A DNA stretch of 64,000 nt from Xylocopa sonorina. Its lineage: Eukaryota > Arthropoda > Insecta > Hymenoptera > Apidae. A program made the position numbers and the translations under genes. Positions 36,555 through 52,700 of this stretch are shown in pieces. Every line of letters begins with the position of its first letter. The first letter of the stretch is position 1. The notes under the pieces are model-generated. The model was not told the DNA's origin. It saw only the letters and a list, made by a program, of their open reading frames with translations, and ran no database searches. The DNA is taken from NCBI RefSeq assembly GCF_050948175.1, contig NW_027490495.1, positions 113,474 to 177,473 on the forward strand, given 5' to 3'.

Positions 36555-39019
36555 TAAGGTATAATATTCATTGCGAAGTGCCATGTATACCTCGTATTCA
36601 CTTCAGAAGAATGTAAATGCGACACTTCCTTGCTAGGAAATATTGTTTGCAGATGTCTACGTATCACAGCAATAGAGTACTAATGCTTCTTAAAACGAGA
36701 TGTCGTATTTCATTTCTATGTTTCGTAATAAGGTATAATATTCATTGTGTAATGTTATGTATACCTCGTATTCACTTCAGTGGAATGTAAGTGCGAAATT
36801 TCCTTGCTAGGAAATAGAGTTTGCAGATGTCTACGTATATAGGCAATAGAGTTCTAATGCTTCTCAAAACTCGATATAGCACCTCATGCCTATGTTTCAT
36901 GATAAGATATAATATTCATTGCGAAGTGTCATGTATATCTCGTATTCACATCAAAAGAATGTAAATGCGACACTTCCATGCTAGGAAATAGCGTTTGCAG
37001 ATGTCTACGTATCGCAGCAACAGAGTTCCAATGCTTCCTAAAACGCGATATCGCATCTCTCTTCTATGTTTCATGAGAAGATATAATATTCATTATGGAG
37101 TGTTATGTATACCTCGTACTCACTTCAAAAGAATGTAAATGCGACCCTTCCATCCTAGGAAATAGCGTTTGCAGATGTCTACGTATCGTAGCAATAGAGT
37201 TCTAGTGCTTCTTAGAAGGCGATATCGCATCTCACTTCTATGTTTCATGATGAGATATAATATTCATTGCGAAGTGTCATGTATACCACGTATTCACTTC
37301 AGAAGAACGTAAATAAGACACTTCCATGCTAGGAAATAGCGTTTGCAGATGTTTACGTATCGTAGCAATAGAGCTCTAATGCTTCTCAAAACGCGATATA
37401 GCACCTCATTCCTACGTTTCATGATAAGATATAATATTCATTGCGAAGTGTCACGTATACCTCGTATTCACTTCAAAAGAATGTAAATGCGATACTTCCA
37501 TGCTAGGAAATAGCGTTTGCAGATGTCTACGTATCGCAGCAATAGAGATCCAATGCTTCCTAAAACGCGATATCGCATCACTCTCCTATGTTTCATGATA
37601 AGGTATAATATTCATTACGAAGTGTCATGTATACCTCGTATTCACTTCAAATGAATGTAAATGCGACACTTCCATGCTAGGAAATAGCGTTTGCAGATGT
37701 CTACGTATCGCAGCAATAGAGATCCAATGCTTCCTAAAACGCGATATCGCATCACTCTTCTATGTTTCATGATAAGGTATAATATTCATTACGAAGTGTC
37801 ATGTATACCTCGTATTCACTTCAAATGAATGTAAATGCGACACTTCCATGCTAGGAAATAGCGTTTGCAGATGTCTACGTATCACAGCCATAGAGTACTA
37901 ATGCTTCTTAAAACGAGATGTCGTATTTCATTTCTATGTTCCGTAATAAGATATAATATTCATTGTGCAATGTTATGTATACCTTGTATTCACTTCAGTG
38001 GAATGTAAGTGCGAAATTTCCTTGCTAGGAAATAGCGTTTGCAGATGTCTACGTATCGTAGCAATAGAGTTCTAATGCTTCTTAAAACGCGATATCGCAT
38101 CTCACTGCTATGTTTCATGAGAAGATATAATATTCATTGCGAAGTGTCATGTATATCTCGTATTCACATCAAAAACATGTAAATGCGACACTTCCATGCT
38201 AGAAAATAGCGTTTGCAGATGTCTACGTATCGCAGCAATAGAGTTCCAATGCTTCCTAAAACGCGATATCGCATCTCTCTTCTATGCTTCATGATAAGGT
38301 ATAATATTCATTGCGAAGTGCCATGTATACCTCGTATTCACTTCAGAAGACTGTAAATGCGACACTTCCTTGCTAGGAAATATTGTTTGCAGATGTCTAC
38401 GTATCACAGCAATAGAGTACTAATGCTTCTTAAAACGAGATGTCGTATTTCATTTCTATGTTTCGTAATAAGGTATAATATTCATTGTGTAATGTTATGT
38501 ATACCTCGTATTCACTTCAGTGGAATGTAAGTGCGAAATTTCCTTGCTAGGTAATAGAGTTTGCAGATGTCTACGTATATAGGCAATAGAGTTCTAATGC
38601 TTCTCAAAACTCGATATAGCACCTCATGCCTATGATTCATGATAAGATATAATATTCATTGCGAAGTGTCATGTATATCTCGTATTCACATCAAAAGAAT
38701 GTAAATGCGACACTTCCATGCTAGGAAATAGCGTTTGCAGATGTCTACGTATCGCAGCAACAGAGTTCCAATGCTTCCTAAAACGCGATATCGCATCTCT
38801 CTTCTATGTTTCATGAGAAGATATAATATTCATTATGGAGTGTTATGTATACCTCGTACTCACTTCAAAAGAATGAAAATGCGACCCTTCCATCCTAGGA
38901 AATAGCGTTTGCAGATGTCTACGTATCGTAGCAATAGAGTTCTAGTGCTTCTTAGAAGGCGATATCGCATCTCACTTCTATGTTTCATGATGAGATATAA
39001 TATTCATTGCGAAGTGTCA
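36555..39019 (-). repeat. Ten-monomer (1,740-bp) duplication
   Basis: About 36555-37279 recurs at about 38295-39019 with an offset of exactly 1,740 bp (10 x 174). Shared variants include GAAGTGCCATGTATACC, CACCTCATGCCTATG, and the ATTATGGAGTGTTATG / CCCTTCCATCCTAGG pair (37092 and 38832). Confidence 0.85.
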
Positions 39020-42000
39020 CGTATACCTCGTATTCACTTCAAAAGAATGTAAATGCGATACTTCCATGCTAGGAAATAGCGTTTGCAGATGTCTACGTAT
39101 CGCAGCAATAGAGATCCAATGCTTCCTAAAACGCGATATCGCATCACTCTCCTATGTTTCATGATAAGGTATAATATTCATTACGAAGTGTCATGTATAC
39201 CTCGTATTCACTTCAAATGAATGTAAATGCGACACTTCCATGCTAGGAAATAGCGTTTGCAGATGTCTACGTATCGTAGAGTTCTAGTGCTTCTTAGAAC
39301 GCGATATCGCATCTCACTTCTATGTTTCATGATAAGATATAATATTCATTGCGAAGTGTCATGTATACCTCGTATTCACTTCAAAAGAATGTAAATGCGA
39401 CACTTCCATGCTAGGAAGTGGCGTTTGCAGATGTCTACGTATCGTAGCAATAGGGTTCTAATGCTTCTTAAAATGCGATATCGCATCACACTTCTATGTT
39501 TCATGATAAGATATAATATTCATTTGAAGTGTCATGTATACCTCGATTTCACTTCACAAGAATGTAAATGCGACTCTTCCTTGCAAGGAAATATTGTTTG
39601 CAGATGTCTACGTATCACAGCAATAGAGTACTAATGCTTCTTAAAACGAGATGTCGTATTTCATTTCTATGTTTCGTAATAAGATATAATATTCATTGTG
39701 TAATGTTATGTATACCTCGTATTCACTTCAGTGGAATGTAAGTGCGAAATTTCCTTGCTAGGAAATAGAGTTTGCAGATGTCTACGTTTATAGGCAATAG
39801 AGTTCTAATGCTTCTCAAAACTCGATATAGCACCTCATTCCTATGTTTCATGATAAGATGTAATATTCATTGCGAAGTGTCATGTATATCTCGTATTCAC
39901 ATCAAAAGAATGTAAATGCGACACTTCCATGCTAGGAAATAGCGTTTGCAGATGTTTACGTATCGCAGCAATAGAGTTCCAATGCTTCCTAAAACGCGAT
40001 ATCGCATCTCTCTTCTATGTTTCATGAGAAGGTATAATATTCATTGCGAAGCGTCATGTATACCTCGTATTCACTTCAAATGAATGTAAATGCGACACTT
40101 CCATGCTAGGAAATAGCGTTTGCAGATGTCTACGTATCGTAGCAATAGAGTTCTAATGCTTCTTAAAACGCGATATCGCATCTCACTGCTATGTTTCATG
40201 GTAGGATATAATATTCATTATGGAGTGATATGTATACCTCGTACTCACTGCAAAAGAAAGTAAATGCGACCCTTCCATGCTAGGGAATAGCCTTTGCAGA
40301 TGTCTGCGTATCGTAGCAATAGAGTTCTAATGCTTCTTAAAACGAGATGTCGCAACTCATTCCTATGTTTCATGATAAGATATAATATTCATTGCGAAGT
40401 GTCACGTATACCTCGTATTCACTTCAAAAGAATGTAAATGCGTCACTTCCATGCTAGGAAATAGCGTTTGCAGATGTCTACGTATCGCAGCAATAGAGAT
40501 CCAATGCTTCCTAAAACGCGATATCGCATCACTCTTCTATGTTTCATGATAAGGTATAATATTCATTACGAAGTGTCATGTATACCACGTATTCACTTCA
40601 AATGAATGTAAATGCGACACTTCCATGCTAGGAAAATTGCGTTTGCAGATGTCTACGTATCGTAGCAATAGAGTTCTAATGCTTCCTAAAACGCGATATC
40701 GCATCTCACTGCTATGTTTCATGATAAGGTATAATATTCATTGCGAAGCGTCATGTATACCTCGTATTCACTTCAAATGAATGTAAATGCGACACTTCCT
40801 TGCTAGGAAATATTGTTTGCAGATGTCTACGTATCACAGCAATAGAGTACTAATGCTTCTTAGAACGAGATGTCGTATTTCATTTCTATGTTTCGTAATA
40901 AGGTATAATATTCATTGTGTAATGTTATGTATACCTCGTATTCACTTCAGTGGAATGTAAGTGCGAAATTTCCTTGCTAGGAAATAGAGTTTGCAGATGT
41001 CTACGTATATAGGCAATAGAGTTCTAATGCTTCTCAAAACTCGATATAGCACCTCATTCCTATGTTTCATGATAAGATATAATATTCATTGCGAAGTGTC
41101 ATGTATATCTCGCATTCACATCAAAAGAATGTAAATGCGACACTTCCATGCTAGGAAATAGCGTTTGCAGATGTCTACGTATCGCAGCAACAGAGTTCCA
41201 ATGCTTCCTAAAACGCGATATCGCATCTCTCTTCTATGTTTCATGAGAAGATATAATATTCATTATGGAGTGTTATGTATACCTCGTACTCACTTCAAAA
41301 GAATGTAAATGCGACCCTTCCATCCTAGGAAATAGCGTTTGCAGATGTCTACGTATCGTAGCAATAGGGTTCTAGTGCTTCTTAGAAGGCGATATCGCAT
41401 CTCACTTCTATGTTTCATGATAAGATATAATATTCTTTGCGAAGTGTCATGTATACCTCGTATTCACTTCAAAAGAATGTAAATGCGACACTTCCATGCT
41501 AGGAAGTGGCGTTTGCAGATGTCTACGTATCGTAGCAATAGGGTTCTAATGCTTCTTAAAATGCGATATCGCATCACACTTCTATGTTTCATGATAAGAT
41601 ATAATATTCATTTGAAGTGTCATGTATACCTCGATTTCACTTCACAAGAATGTAAATGCGACTCTTCCTTGCAAGGAAATATTGTTTGCAGATGTCTACG
41701 TATCACAGCAATAGAGTACTAATGCTTCTTAAAACGAGATGTCGTATTTCATTTCTATGTTTCGTAATAAGATATAATATTCATTGTGTAATGTTATGTA
41801 TACCTCGTATTCACTTCAGTGGAATGTAAGTGCGAAATTTCCTTGCTAGGAAATAGAGTTTGCAGATGTCTACGTATATAGGCAATAGAGTTCTAATGCT
41901 TCTCAAAACTCGATATAGCACCTCATTCCTATGTTTCATGATAAGATGTAATATTCATTGCGAAGTGTCATGTATATCTCGTATTCACATCAAAAGAATG

Positions 42001-44249
42001 TAAATGCGACACTTCCATGCTAGGAAATAGCGTTTGCAGATGTTTACGTATCGCAGCAATAGAGTTCCAATGCTTCCTAAAACGCGATATCGCATCTCTC
42101 TTCTATGTTTCATGAGAAGGTATAATATTCATTGCGAAGCGTCATGTATACCTCGTATTCACTTCAAATGAATGTAAATGCGACACTTCCATGCTAGGAA
42201 ATAGCGTTTGCAGATGTCTACGTATCGCAGCAATAGAGATCCAATGCTTCCTAAAACGCGATATCGCATCACTCTTCTATGTTTCATGATAAGGTATAAT
42301 ATTCATTACGAAGTGTCATGTATACCTCGTATTCACTTCAAATGAATGTAAATGCGACACTTCCATGCTAGGAAATAGCGTTTGCAGATGTCTACGTATC
42401 GCAGCAATAGAGATACAATGCTTCCTAAAACGCGATATCGCATCACTCTTCTATGTTTCATGACAAGGTATAATATTCATAGCGAAGTGTCATGTATACC
42501 TCGTATTCACTTCAAATGAATGTAAATGCGACACTTCCATGCTAGGAAATAGCGTTTGCAGATGTCTACGTATCGTAGCAATAGAGTTCTAATGCTTCTT
42601 AAAACGCGATATCGCATCTCACTGCTATGTTTCATGGTAGGATATAATATTCATTATGGAGTGATATGTATACCTCGTACTCACTTCAAAAGAAAGTAAA
42701 TGCGACCCTTCCATGCTAGGGAATAGCCTTTGCAGATGTCTGCGTATCGTAGCAATAGAGTTCTAATGCTTCTTAAAACGAGATGTCGCAACTCATTCCT
42801 ATGTTTCATGATAAGATATAATATTCATTGCGAAGTGTCATGTATACCTCGTATTCACTTCAAAAGAATGTAAATGCGTCACTTCCATGCTGGGAAATAG
42901 CGTTTGCAGATGTCTACGTATCGCAGCAATAGAGATCCAATACTTCCTAAAACGCGATATCGCATCACTCTTCTATGTTTCATGATAAGGTATAATATTC
43001 ATTACGAAGTGTCATGTATACCACGTATTCACTTCAAATGAATGTAAATGCGACACTTCCATGCTAGGAAAATTGCGTTTGCAGATGTCTACGTATCGTA
43101 GCAATAGAGTTCTAATGCTTCCTAAAACGCGATATCGCATCTCACTGCTATGTTTCATGATAAGGTATAATATTCATTGCGAAGCGTCATGTATACCTCG
43201 TATTCACTTCAAATGAATGTAAATGCGACACTTCCATGCTAGGAAATAGCGTTTGCAGATGTCTACGCATCGTAGCAATAGAGTTCTAATGCTTCTTAAA
43301 ACGCGATATCGCATCTCACTGCTATGTTTCATGAGAAGATATAATATTCAATATGGAGTGTTATGTATACCTCGTACTCACTTCAAAAGAATGTAAATGC
43401 GACCCTTCCATCCTAGGAAATAGCGTTTGCAGATGTCTACGTATCGTAGCAATAGAGTTCTAATGCTTCTTATAACGCGATATCGCATCTCACTTCTATG
43501 TTTCATGATAAGATATAATATTCTTTGCGAAGTGTCATGTATACCACGTATTCACTTCAAAAGAACGTAAATAAGACACTTCCATGCTAGGAAATAGCGT
43601 GTGCAGATGTTTACGTATCGTAGCAATAGAGCTCTAATGCTTCTCAAAACGCGATATAGCACCTCATTCCTACGTTTCATGATAAGATATAATATTCATT
43701 GCGAAGTGTCATGTATACCTCGTATTCACTTCAAAAGAACGTAAATAAGACACTTCCATGCTAGGAAATAGCGTTTGCAGATGTCTACGTATCACAGCCA
43801 TAGAGTACTAATGCTTCTTAAAACGAGATGTCGTATTTCATTTCTATGTTCCGTAATAAGATATAATATTCATTGTGCAATGTTATGTATACCTTGTATT
43901 CACTTCAGTGGAATGTAAGTGCGAAATTTCCTTGCTAGGAAATAGCGTTTGCAGATGTCTACGTATCGTAGCAATAGAGTTCTAATGCTTCTTAAAACGC
44001 GATATCGCATCTCACTGCTATGTTTCATGAGAAGATATAATATTCATTGCGAAGTGTCATGTATATCTCGTATTCACATCAAAAACATGTAAATGCGACA
44101 CTTCCATGCTAGGAAATAGCGTTTGCAGATGTCTACGTATCGCAGCAATAGAGTTCCAATGCTTCCTAAAGCGCGATATCGCATCACTCTTCTATGTTTC
44201 ATGATAAGGTATAATATTCATTGCGAAGTGCCATGTATACCTCGTATTC

Positions 44250-47064
44250 ACTTCAGAAGAATGTAAATGCGACACTTCCTTGCTAGGAAATATTGTTTGC
44301 AGATGTCTACGTATCACAGCAATAGAGTACTAATGCTTCTTAGAACGAGATGTCGTATTTCATTTCTATGTTTCGTAATAAGGTATAATATTCATTGTGT
44401 AATGTTATGTATACCTCGTATTCACTTCAGTGGAATGTAAGTGCGAAATTTCCTTGCTAGGAAATAGAGTTTGCAGATGTCTACGTATATAGGCAATAGA
44501 GTTCTAATGCTTCTCAAAACTCGATATAGCACCTCATGCCTATGTTTCATGATAAGATATAATATTCATTGCGAAGTGTCATGTATATCTCGTATTCACA
44601 TCAAAAGAATGTAAATGCGACACTTCCATGCTAGGAAATAGCGTTTGCAGATGTCTACGTATCGCAGCAACAGAGTTCCAATGCTTCCTAAAACGCGATA
44701 TCGCATCTCTCTTCTATGTTTCATGAGAAGATATAATATTCATTATGGAGTGTTATGTATACCTCGTACTCACTTCAAAAGAATGTAAATGCGACCCTTC
44801 CATCCTAGGAAATAGCGTTTGCAGATGTCTACGTATCGTAGCAATAGAGTTCTAGTGCTTCTTAGAAGGCGATATCGCATCTCACTTCTATGTTTCATGA
44901 TGAGATATAATATTCATTGCGAAGTGTCATGTATACCACGTATTCACTTCAGAAGAACGTAAATAAGACACTTCCATGCTAGGAAATAGCGTTTGCAGAT
45001 GTTTACGTATCGTAGCAATAGAGCTCTAATGCTTCTCAAAACGCGATATAGCACCTCATTCCTACGTTTCATGATAAGATATAATATTCATTGCGAAGTG
45101 TCATGTATACCTCGTATTCACTTCAAAAGAATGTAAATGCGACACTTCCATGCAAGGAAATATTGTTTGCAGATGTCTACGTATCACAGCAATAGAGATC
45201 CAATGCTTCCTAAAACGCGATATCGCATCACTCTTCTATGTTTCATGATAAGGTATAATATTCATTACGAAGTGTCATGTATACCTCGTATTCACTTCAA
45301 ATGAATGTAAATGCGACACTTCCATGCTAGGAAATAGCGTTTGCAGATGTCTACGTATCGCAGCAATAGAGATACAATGCTTCCTAAAACGCGATATCGC
45401 ATCACTCTTCTATGTTTCATGACAAGGTATAATATTCATAGCGAAGTGTCATGTATACCTCGTATTCAATACACAAGAATGTAAATGCGACACTTCCTTG
45501 CTAGGAAATATTGTTTGCAGATGTCTACGTATCATAGCAATAGAGTACTAATGCTTCTTAAAACGAGATGTCGTATTTCATTTCTATGTTTCGTAATAAG
45601 ATATAATATTCATTGTGTAATGTTATGTATACCTCGTATTCACTTGAGAGGAATGTAAGTGCGAAATTTCCTTGCCAGAAAATAGAGTTTGCAGATGTCT
45701 ACGTATATAGGCAGTAGAGTGCTAATGCTTCTCAAAACTCGATATAGCACCTCATTCCTATGTTTCATGATAAGATATAATATTCATTGCGAAGTGTCAT
45801 GTATACCTCGTATTCACTTCAAAAGAACGTAATAAGACACTTCCATGCTAGGAAATAGCGTTTGCAGATGTCTACGTATCATAGAGTTCTAGTGCTTCTT
45901 AGAACGCGATATCGCAGCATCTCACTGCTATGTTTCATGAGAAGATATAATATTCATTGCGAAGTGTCATGTATATCTCGTATTCACATCAAAGACATGT
46001 AAATGCGACACTTCCATGCTAGGAAATAGCGTTTGCAGATGTCTACGTATCGCAGGAATAGAGTTCCAATGCTTCCTAAAACGCGATATCGCATCTCTCT
46101 TCTATGTTTCATGATAAGGTATAATATTCATTGCGAAGCGTCATGTATACCTCGAATTCACTTCAAATGAATGTAAATGCGACACTTCCATGCAAGGAAA
46201 TAGCGTTTGCAGATGTCTACGTATCGTAGCAATAGAGTTCTAATGATTCTTAAAACGCGATGTGGCATCTCACTGCTATGTTTCATGAGAAGATATAATA
46301 TTCATTGCGAAGTGTCATGTATACCTCGTATTCACTTCAAAAGAACATAAATAAGACACTTCCATGCTAGGAAATAGCGTTTGCAGATGTCTACGTATCA
46401 CAGCAACAGAGCACTAATGCTTCTTAAAACGAGATGTCGTATTTCATTTCTATGTTTCGTAATAAGGTATAATATTCATTGTGTAATCTTATGTATACCT
46501 CGTATTCACTTCTAAGACGAGATGCCGCATTTCATTTCTATGTTCCGTAATAAGATATAATATTCATTGTGTAATGTTATGTATACCTCGTATTCACTTC
46601 AGTGGCATGTAAGTGCGAAATTTCCTTGCTAGGAAATAGAGTTTGCAGATGTCTACGTATAATAGCAATAGAGTTCTAATGCCTCTCAATACGCGATATA
46701 GCACCTCATTCCTATGTTTCATGATAAGCTATAATATTCATTGCGAAGTGTCATGTATATCTCGTTTTCACTTCAAAAGAATGTAAATGCGACACTTCCA
46801 TGCTAGGAAATAGCGTTTGCAGATGTCTACGTATCGTAGCAATAGAGTTCTAATGCTTCCTAAAACGCGATATCGCATCACTCTTCTATGTTTCATGATA
46901 AGATATAATATTCATTGCGAAGTGTCATGTATATCTCGTATTCACATCAAAAGAATGTAAATGCGACACTTCCATGCTAGGAAATAGCAGTTGCAGATGT
47001 CTACGTATCGCAGCAATAGAGTTCCAATGCTTCCTAAAACGCGATATCGCATCTCTCTTCTATA
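44250..47064 (-). repeat. Source-like block of a 15.55-kb-distant copy
   Basis: Recurs at about 59800-62615 with an offset of 15,550 bp, becoming 15,551 after a one-base difference (GAACGTAATAAG here against GAACGTAAGTAAG). Rare shared marks are CGTATTCAATACACAAG (45461), GATATCGCAGCATCTCAC (45907), and an 88-bp truncated monomer (46474-46561) at a junction reading TTCACTTCTAAGACGAG. Which copy came first cannot be told from sequence alone. Confidence 0.88.
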
Positions 47065-49739
47065 TTTCATGATAAGGTATAATATTCATTGCGAAGCGTC
47101 ATGTATACCTCGTATTCACTTCAAATGAATGTAAATGCGACACTTCCATGCTAGGAAATAGCGTTTGCAGATGTCTACGTATCGTAGCAATAGAGCTCTG
47201 ATGCTTCACAAAACGCGATATAGCACCTCATTCCTATGTTTCATGATAAGACATAATATTCATTGCGAAGTGTCATGTATACCTCGTATTCACTTCAAAA
47301 GAACGTAAATAAGACACTTCCATGCTAGGAAATAGCGTGTGCAAATGTCTACGTATCGTAGCAATAGAGTTCTAGTGCTTCTTAGAACGCGATATCGCAT
47401 CTCACTTCTATGTTTCATGATAAGATATAATATTCATTGCGAAGTGTCATGTATATCTCGTATTCACATCAAAAGAATGTAAACGCGACACTTCCATGCT
47501 AGGAAATAGCGTTTGCATATATCTACGTATCGCAGCAATAGAGTTCCAATGCTTCCTAAAACGCGATATCGCATCTCTCTTCTATGTTTCATGAGAAGGT
47601 ATAATATTCATTGCGAAGAGTCATGTATACCTCGTATTCACTTCACAAGAATGTAAATGCGACACTTCCTTGCTAGGAAATATTGTTTGCAGATGTCTAC
47701 GTATCGCAGCAATGGAGATCCAATGCTTCCTAAAACGCGATATCGCATCACTCTTCTATGATTCATGATAAGGTATAATATTCATAGCGAAGTGTCATGT
47801 ATACCTCGTATTCACTTCAAATGAATGTAAATGCGACACTTCCATGCTAGGAAATAGCGTTTGCAGATGTCTACGTATCGTAGCAATAGACTTCTAATGC
47901 TTCTCAAAACGCGATATAGCACCTCATTCCTATGTTTCATGATAAGATATAATATTCATTGCGAAGTGTCATGTATACCTCGTATTCACTTCAAAAGAAT
48001 GTAAATGCGACACTTCCATACTAGGAAATAGCGTTTGCAGATGTCTACGTATCGCAGCAATAGAGATCCAATACTTCCTAAAACGCGATATCGCATCACT
48101 CTTCTATGTTTCATGATAAGGTATAATATTCATTACGAAGTGTCATGTATACCACGTATTCACTTCAAATGAATGTAAATGCGACACTTCCATGCTAGGA
48201 AAATTGCGTTTGCAGATGTCTACGTATCGTAGCAATAGAGTTCTAATGCTTCCTAAAACGCGATATCGCATCTCACTGCTATGTTTCATGATAAGGTATA
48301 ATATTCATTGCGAAGCGTCATGTATACCTCGTATTCACTTCAAATGAAAGTAAATGCGACACTTCCATGCTAGGAAATAGCGTTTGCAGATGTCTACGCA
48401 TCGTAGCAATAGAGTTCTAATGCTTCTTAAAACGCGATATCGCATCTCACTGCTATGTTTCATGAGAAGATATAATATTCAATATGGAGTGTTATGTATA
48501 CCTCGTACTCACTTCAAAAGAATGTAAATGCGACCCTTCCATCCTAGGAAATAGCGTTTGCAGATGTCTACGTATCGTAGCAATAGAGTTCTAATGCTTC
48601 TTATAACGCGATATCGCATCTCACTGCTATGTTTCATGAGAAGATATAATATTCATTGCGAAGTGTCATGTATATCTCGTATTCACATCAAAAACATGTA
48701 AATGCGACACTTCCATGCTAGGAAATAGCGTTTGCAGATGTCTACGTATCGCAGCAATAGAGTTCCAATGCTTCCTAAAACGCGATATCGCATCTCTCTT
48801 CTATGTTTCATGATAAGGTATAATATTCATTGCGAAGTGCCATGTATACCTCGTATTCACTTCAGAAGAATGTAAATGCGACACTTCCTTGCTAGGAAAT
48901 ATTGTTTGCAGATTTCTACGTATCACAGCAATAGAGTACTAATGCTTCTTAGAACGAGATGTCGTATTTCATTTCTATGTTTCGTAATAAGGTATAATAT
49001 TCATTGTGTAATGTTATGTATACCTCGTATTCACTTCAGTGGAATGTAAGTGCGAAATTTCCTTGCTAGGAAATAGAGTTTGCAGATGTCTACGTATATA
49101 GGCAATAGAGTTCTAATGCTTCTCAAAACTCGATATAGCACCTCATTCCTATGTTTCATGATAAGATATAATATTCATTGCGAAGTGTCATGTATATCTC
49201 GTATTCACATCAAAAGAATGTAAATGCGACACTTCCATGCTAGGAAATAGCGTTTGCAGATGTCTACGTATCGCAGCAACAGAGTTCCAATGCTTCCTAA
49301 AACGCGATATCGCATCTCTCTTCTATGTTTCATGAGAAGATATAATATTCATTATGGAGTGTTATGTATACCTCATACTCACTTCAAAAGAATGTAAATG
49401 CGACCCTTCCATCCTAGGAAATAGCGTTTGCAGATGTCTACGTATCGTAGCAATAGAGTTCTAGTGCTTCTTAGAAGGCGATATCGCATCTCACTTCTAT
49501 GTTTCATGATAAGATGTAATATTCATTGCGAAGTGTCATGTATACCACGTATTCACTTCAAAAGAACGTAAATAAGACACTTCCATGCTAGGAAATAGCG
49601 TGTGCAGATGTTTACGTATCGTAGCAATAGAGATCTAATGCTTCTCAAAACGCGATATAGCACCTCATTCCTACGTTTCATGATAAGATATAATATTCAT
49701 TGCGAAGTGTCATGTATACCTCGTATTCACTTCAAAAGA

Positions 49740-52700
49740 ACGTAAATAAGACACTTCCATGCTAGGAAATAGCGTTTGCAGATGTCTACGTATCGTAGAG
49801 TTCTAGTGCTTCTTAGAACGCGATATCGCATCTCACTTCTATGTTTCATGATAAGATGTAATATTCATTGCGAAGTGTCATGTATACCTCGTATTCACTT
49901 CAAAAGAATGTAAATGCGACACTTCCATGCTAGGAAGTGGCGTTTGCAGATGTCTACGTATCGTAGCAATAGGGTTCTAATGCTTCTTAAAATGCGATAT
50001 CGCATCACACTTCTATGTTTCATGATAAGATATAATATTCATTTGAAGTGTGATGTATACCTCGATTTCACTTCACAAGAATGTAAATGCGACTCTTCCT
50101 TGCAAGGAAATATTGTTTGCAGATGTCTACGTATCACAGCAATAGAGTACTAATGCTTCTTAAAACGAGATGTCGTATTTCATTTCTATGTTTCGTAATA
50201 AGATATAATATTCATTGTGTAATGTTATGTATACCTCGTATTCACTTCAGTGGAATGTAAGTGCGAAATTTCCTTGCTAGAAAATAGAGTTTGCAGATGT
50301 CTACGTATATAGGCAATAGAGTTCTAATGCTTCTCAAAACTCGATATAGCACCTCATTCCTATGTTTCATGATAAGATATAATATTCATTGCGAAGTGTC
50401 ATGTATATCTCGTATTCACATCAAAAGAATGTAAATGCGACACTTCCATGGTAGGAAATAGCGTTTGCAGATGTTTACGTATCGCAGCAATAGAGTTCCA
50501 ATGCTTCCTAAAACGCGATATCGCATCTCTCTTCTATGTTTCATGAGAAGGTATAATATTCATTGCGAAGCGTCATGTATACCTCGTATTCACTTCAAAT
50601 GAATGTAAATGCGACACTTCCATGCTAGGAAATAGCGTTTGCAGATGTCTACGTATCGCAGCAATAGAGTTCCAATGCTTCCTAAAACGCGATATCGCAT
50701 CTCTCTTCTATGTTTCATGATAAGGTATAATATTCATTGCGAAGTGCCATGTATACCTCGTATTCACTTCAGAAGAATGTAAATGCGACACTTCCTAGCT
50801 AGGAAATATTGTTTGCAGATGTCTACGTATCACAGCAATAGAGTACTAATGCTTCTTAGAATGAGATGTTGTATTTCATTTCTATGTTTCGTAATAAGGT
50901 ATAATATTCATTGTGTAATGTTATGTATACCTCGTATTCACTTCAGTGGAATGTAAGTGCGAAATTTCCTTGCTAGGAAATAGAGTTTGCAGATGTCTAC
51001 GTATATAGGCAATAGAGTTCTAATGCTTCTCAAAACTCGATATAGCACCTCATTCCTATGTTTCATGATAAGATATAATATTTATTGCGATGTGTCATGT
51101 ATATCTCGTATTCACATCAAAAGAATGTAAATGCGACACTTCCATGCTAGGAAATAGCGTTTGCAGATGTCTACGTATCGCAGCAACAGAGTTCCAATGC
51201 TTCCTAAAACGCGATATCGCATCTCTCTTCTATGTTTCATGAGAAGATGTAATATTCATTATGGAGTGTTATGTATACCTCATACTCACTTCAAAAGAAT
51301 GTAAATGCGACCCTTCCATCCTAGGAAATAGCGTTTGCAGATGTCTACGTTTCGTAGCAATAGAGTTCTAGTGCTTCTTAGAAGGCGATATCGCATCTCA
51401 CTTCTATGTTTCATGATAAGATATAATATTCTTTGCGAAGTGTCATGTATACCACGTATTCACTTCAAAAGAACGTAAATAAGACACTTCCATGCTAGGA
51501 AATAGCGTGTGCAGATGTTTACGTATCGTAGCAATAGAGCTCTAATGCTTCTCAAAACGCGATATAGCACCTCATTCCTACGTTTCATGATAAGATATAA
51601 TATTCATTGCGAAGTGTCATGTATACCTCGTACTCACTTCAAAAGAACGTAAATAAGACACTTCCATGCTAGGAAATAGCGTTTGCAGATGTCTACGTAT
51701 CACAGCCATAGAGTACTAATGCTTCTTAAAACGAGATGTCGTATTTCATTTCTATGTTCCGTAATAAGATATAATATTCATTGTGCAATGTTATGTATAC
51801 CTTGTATTCACTTCAGTGGAATGTAAGTGCGAAATTTCCTTGCTAGGAAATAGCGTTTGCAGATGTCTACGTATCGTAGCAATAGAGTTCTAATGCTTCT
51901 TAAAACGCGATATCGCATCTCACTGCTATGTTTCATGAGAAGATATAATATTCATTGCGAAGTGTCATGTATATCTCGTATTCACATCAAAAACATGTAA
52001 ATGCGACACTTCCATGCTAGGAAATAGCGTTTGCAGATGTCTACGTATCGCAGCAATAGAGTTCCAATGCTTCCTAAAACGCGATATCGCATCTCTCTTC
52101 TATGTTTCATGATAAGGTATAATATTCATTGCGAAGTGCCATGTATACCTCGTATTCACTTCAGAAGAATGTAAATGCGACACTTCCTTGCTAGGAAATA
52201 TTGTTTGCAGATGTCTACGTATCACAGCAATAGAGTACTAATGCTTCTTAGAAAGAGATGTCGTATTTCATTTCTATGTTTCGTAATAAGGTATAATATT
52301 CATTGTGTAATGTTATGTATACCTCGTATTCACTTCAGTGGAATGTAAGTGCGAAATTTCCTTGCTAGGAAATAGAGTTTGCAGATGTCTACGTATATAG
52401 GCAATAGAGTTCTAATGCTTCTCAAAACTCGATATAGCACCTCATGCCTATGTTTCATGATAAGATATAATATTCATTGCGAAGTGTCATGTATATCTCG
52501 TATTCACATCAAAAGAATGTAAATGCGACACTTCCATGCTAGGAAATAGCGTTTGCAGATGTCTACGTATCGCAGCAACAGAGTTCCAATGCTTCCTAAA
52601 ACGCGATATCGCATCTCTCTTCTATGTTTCATGAGAAGATATAATATTCATTATGGAGTGTTATGTATACCTCGTACTCACTTCAAAAGAATGTAAATGG

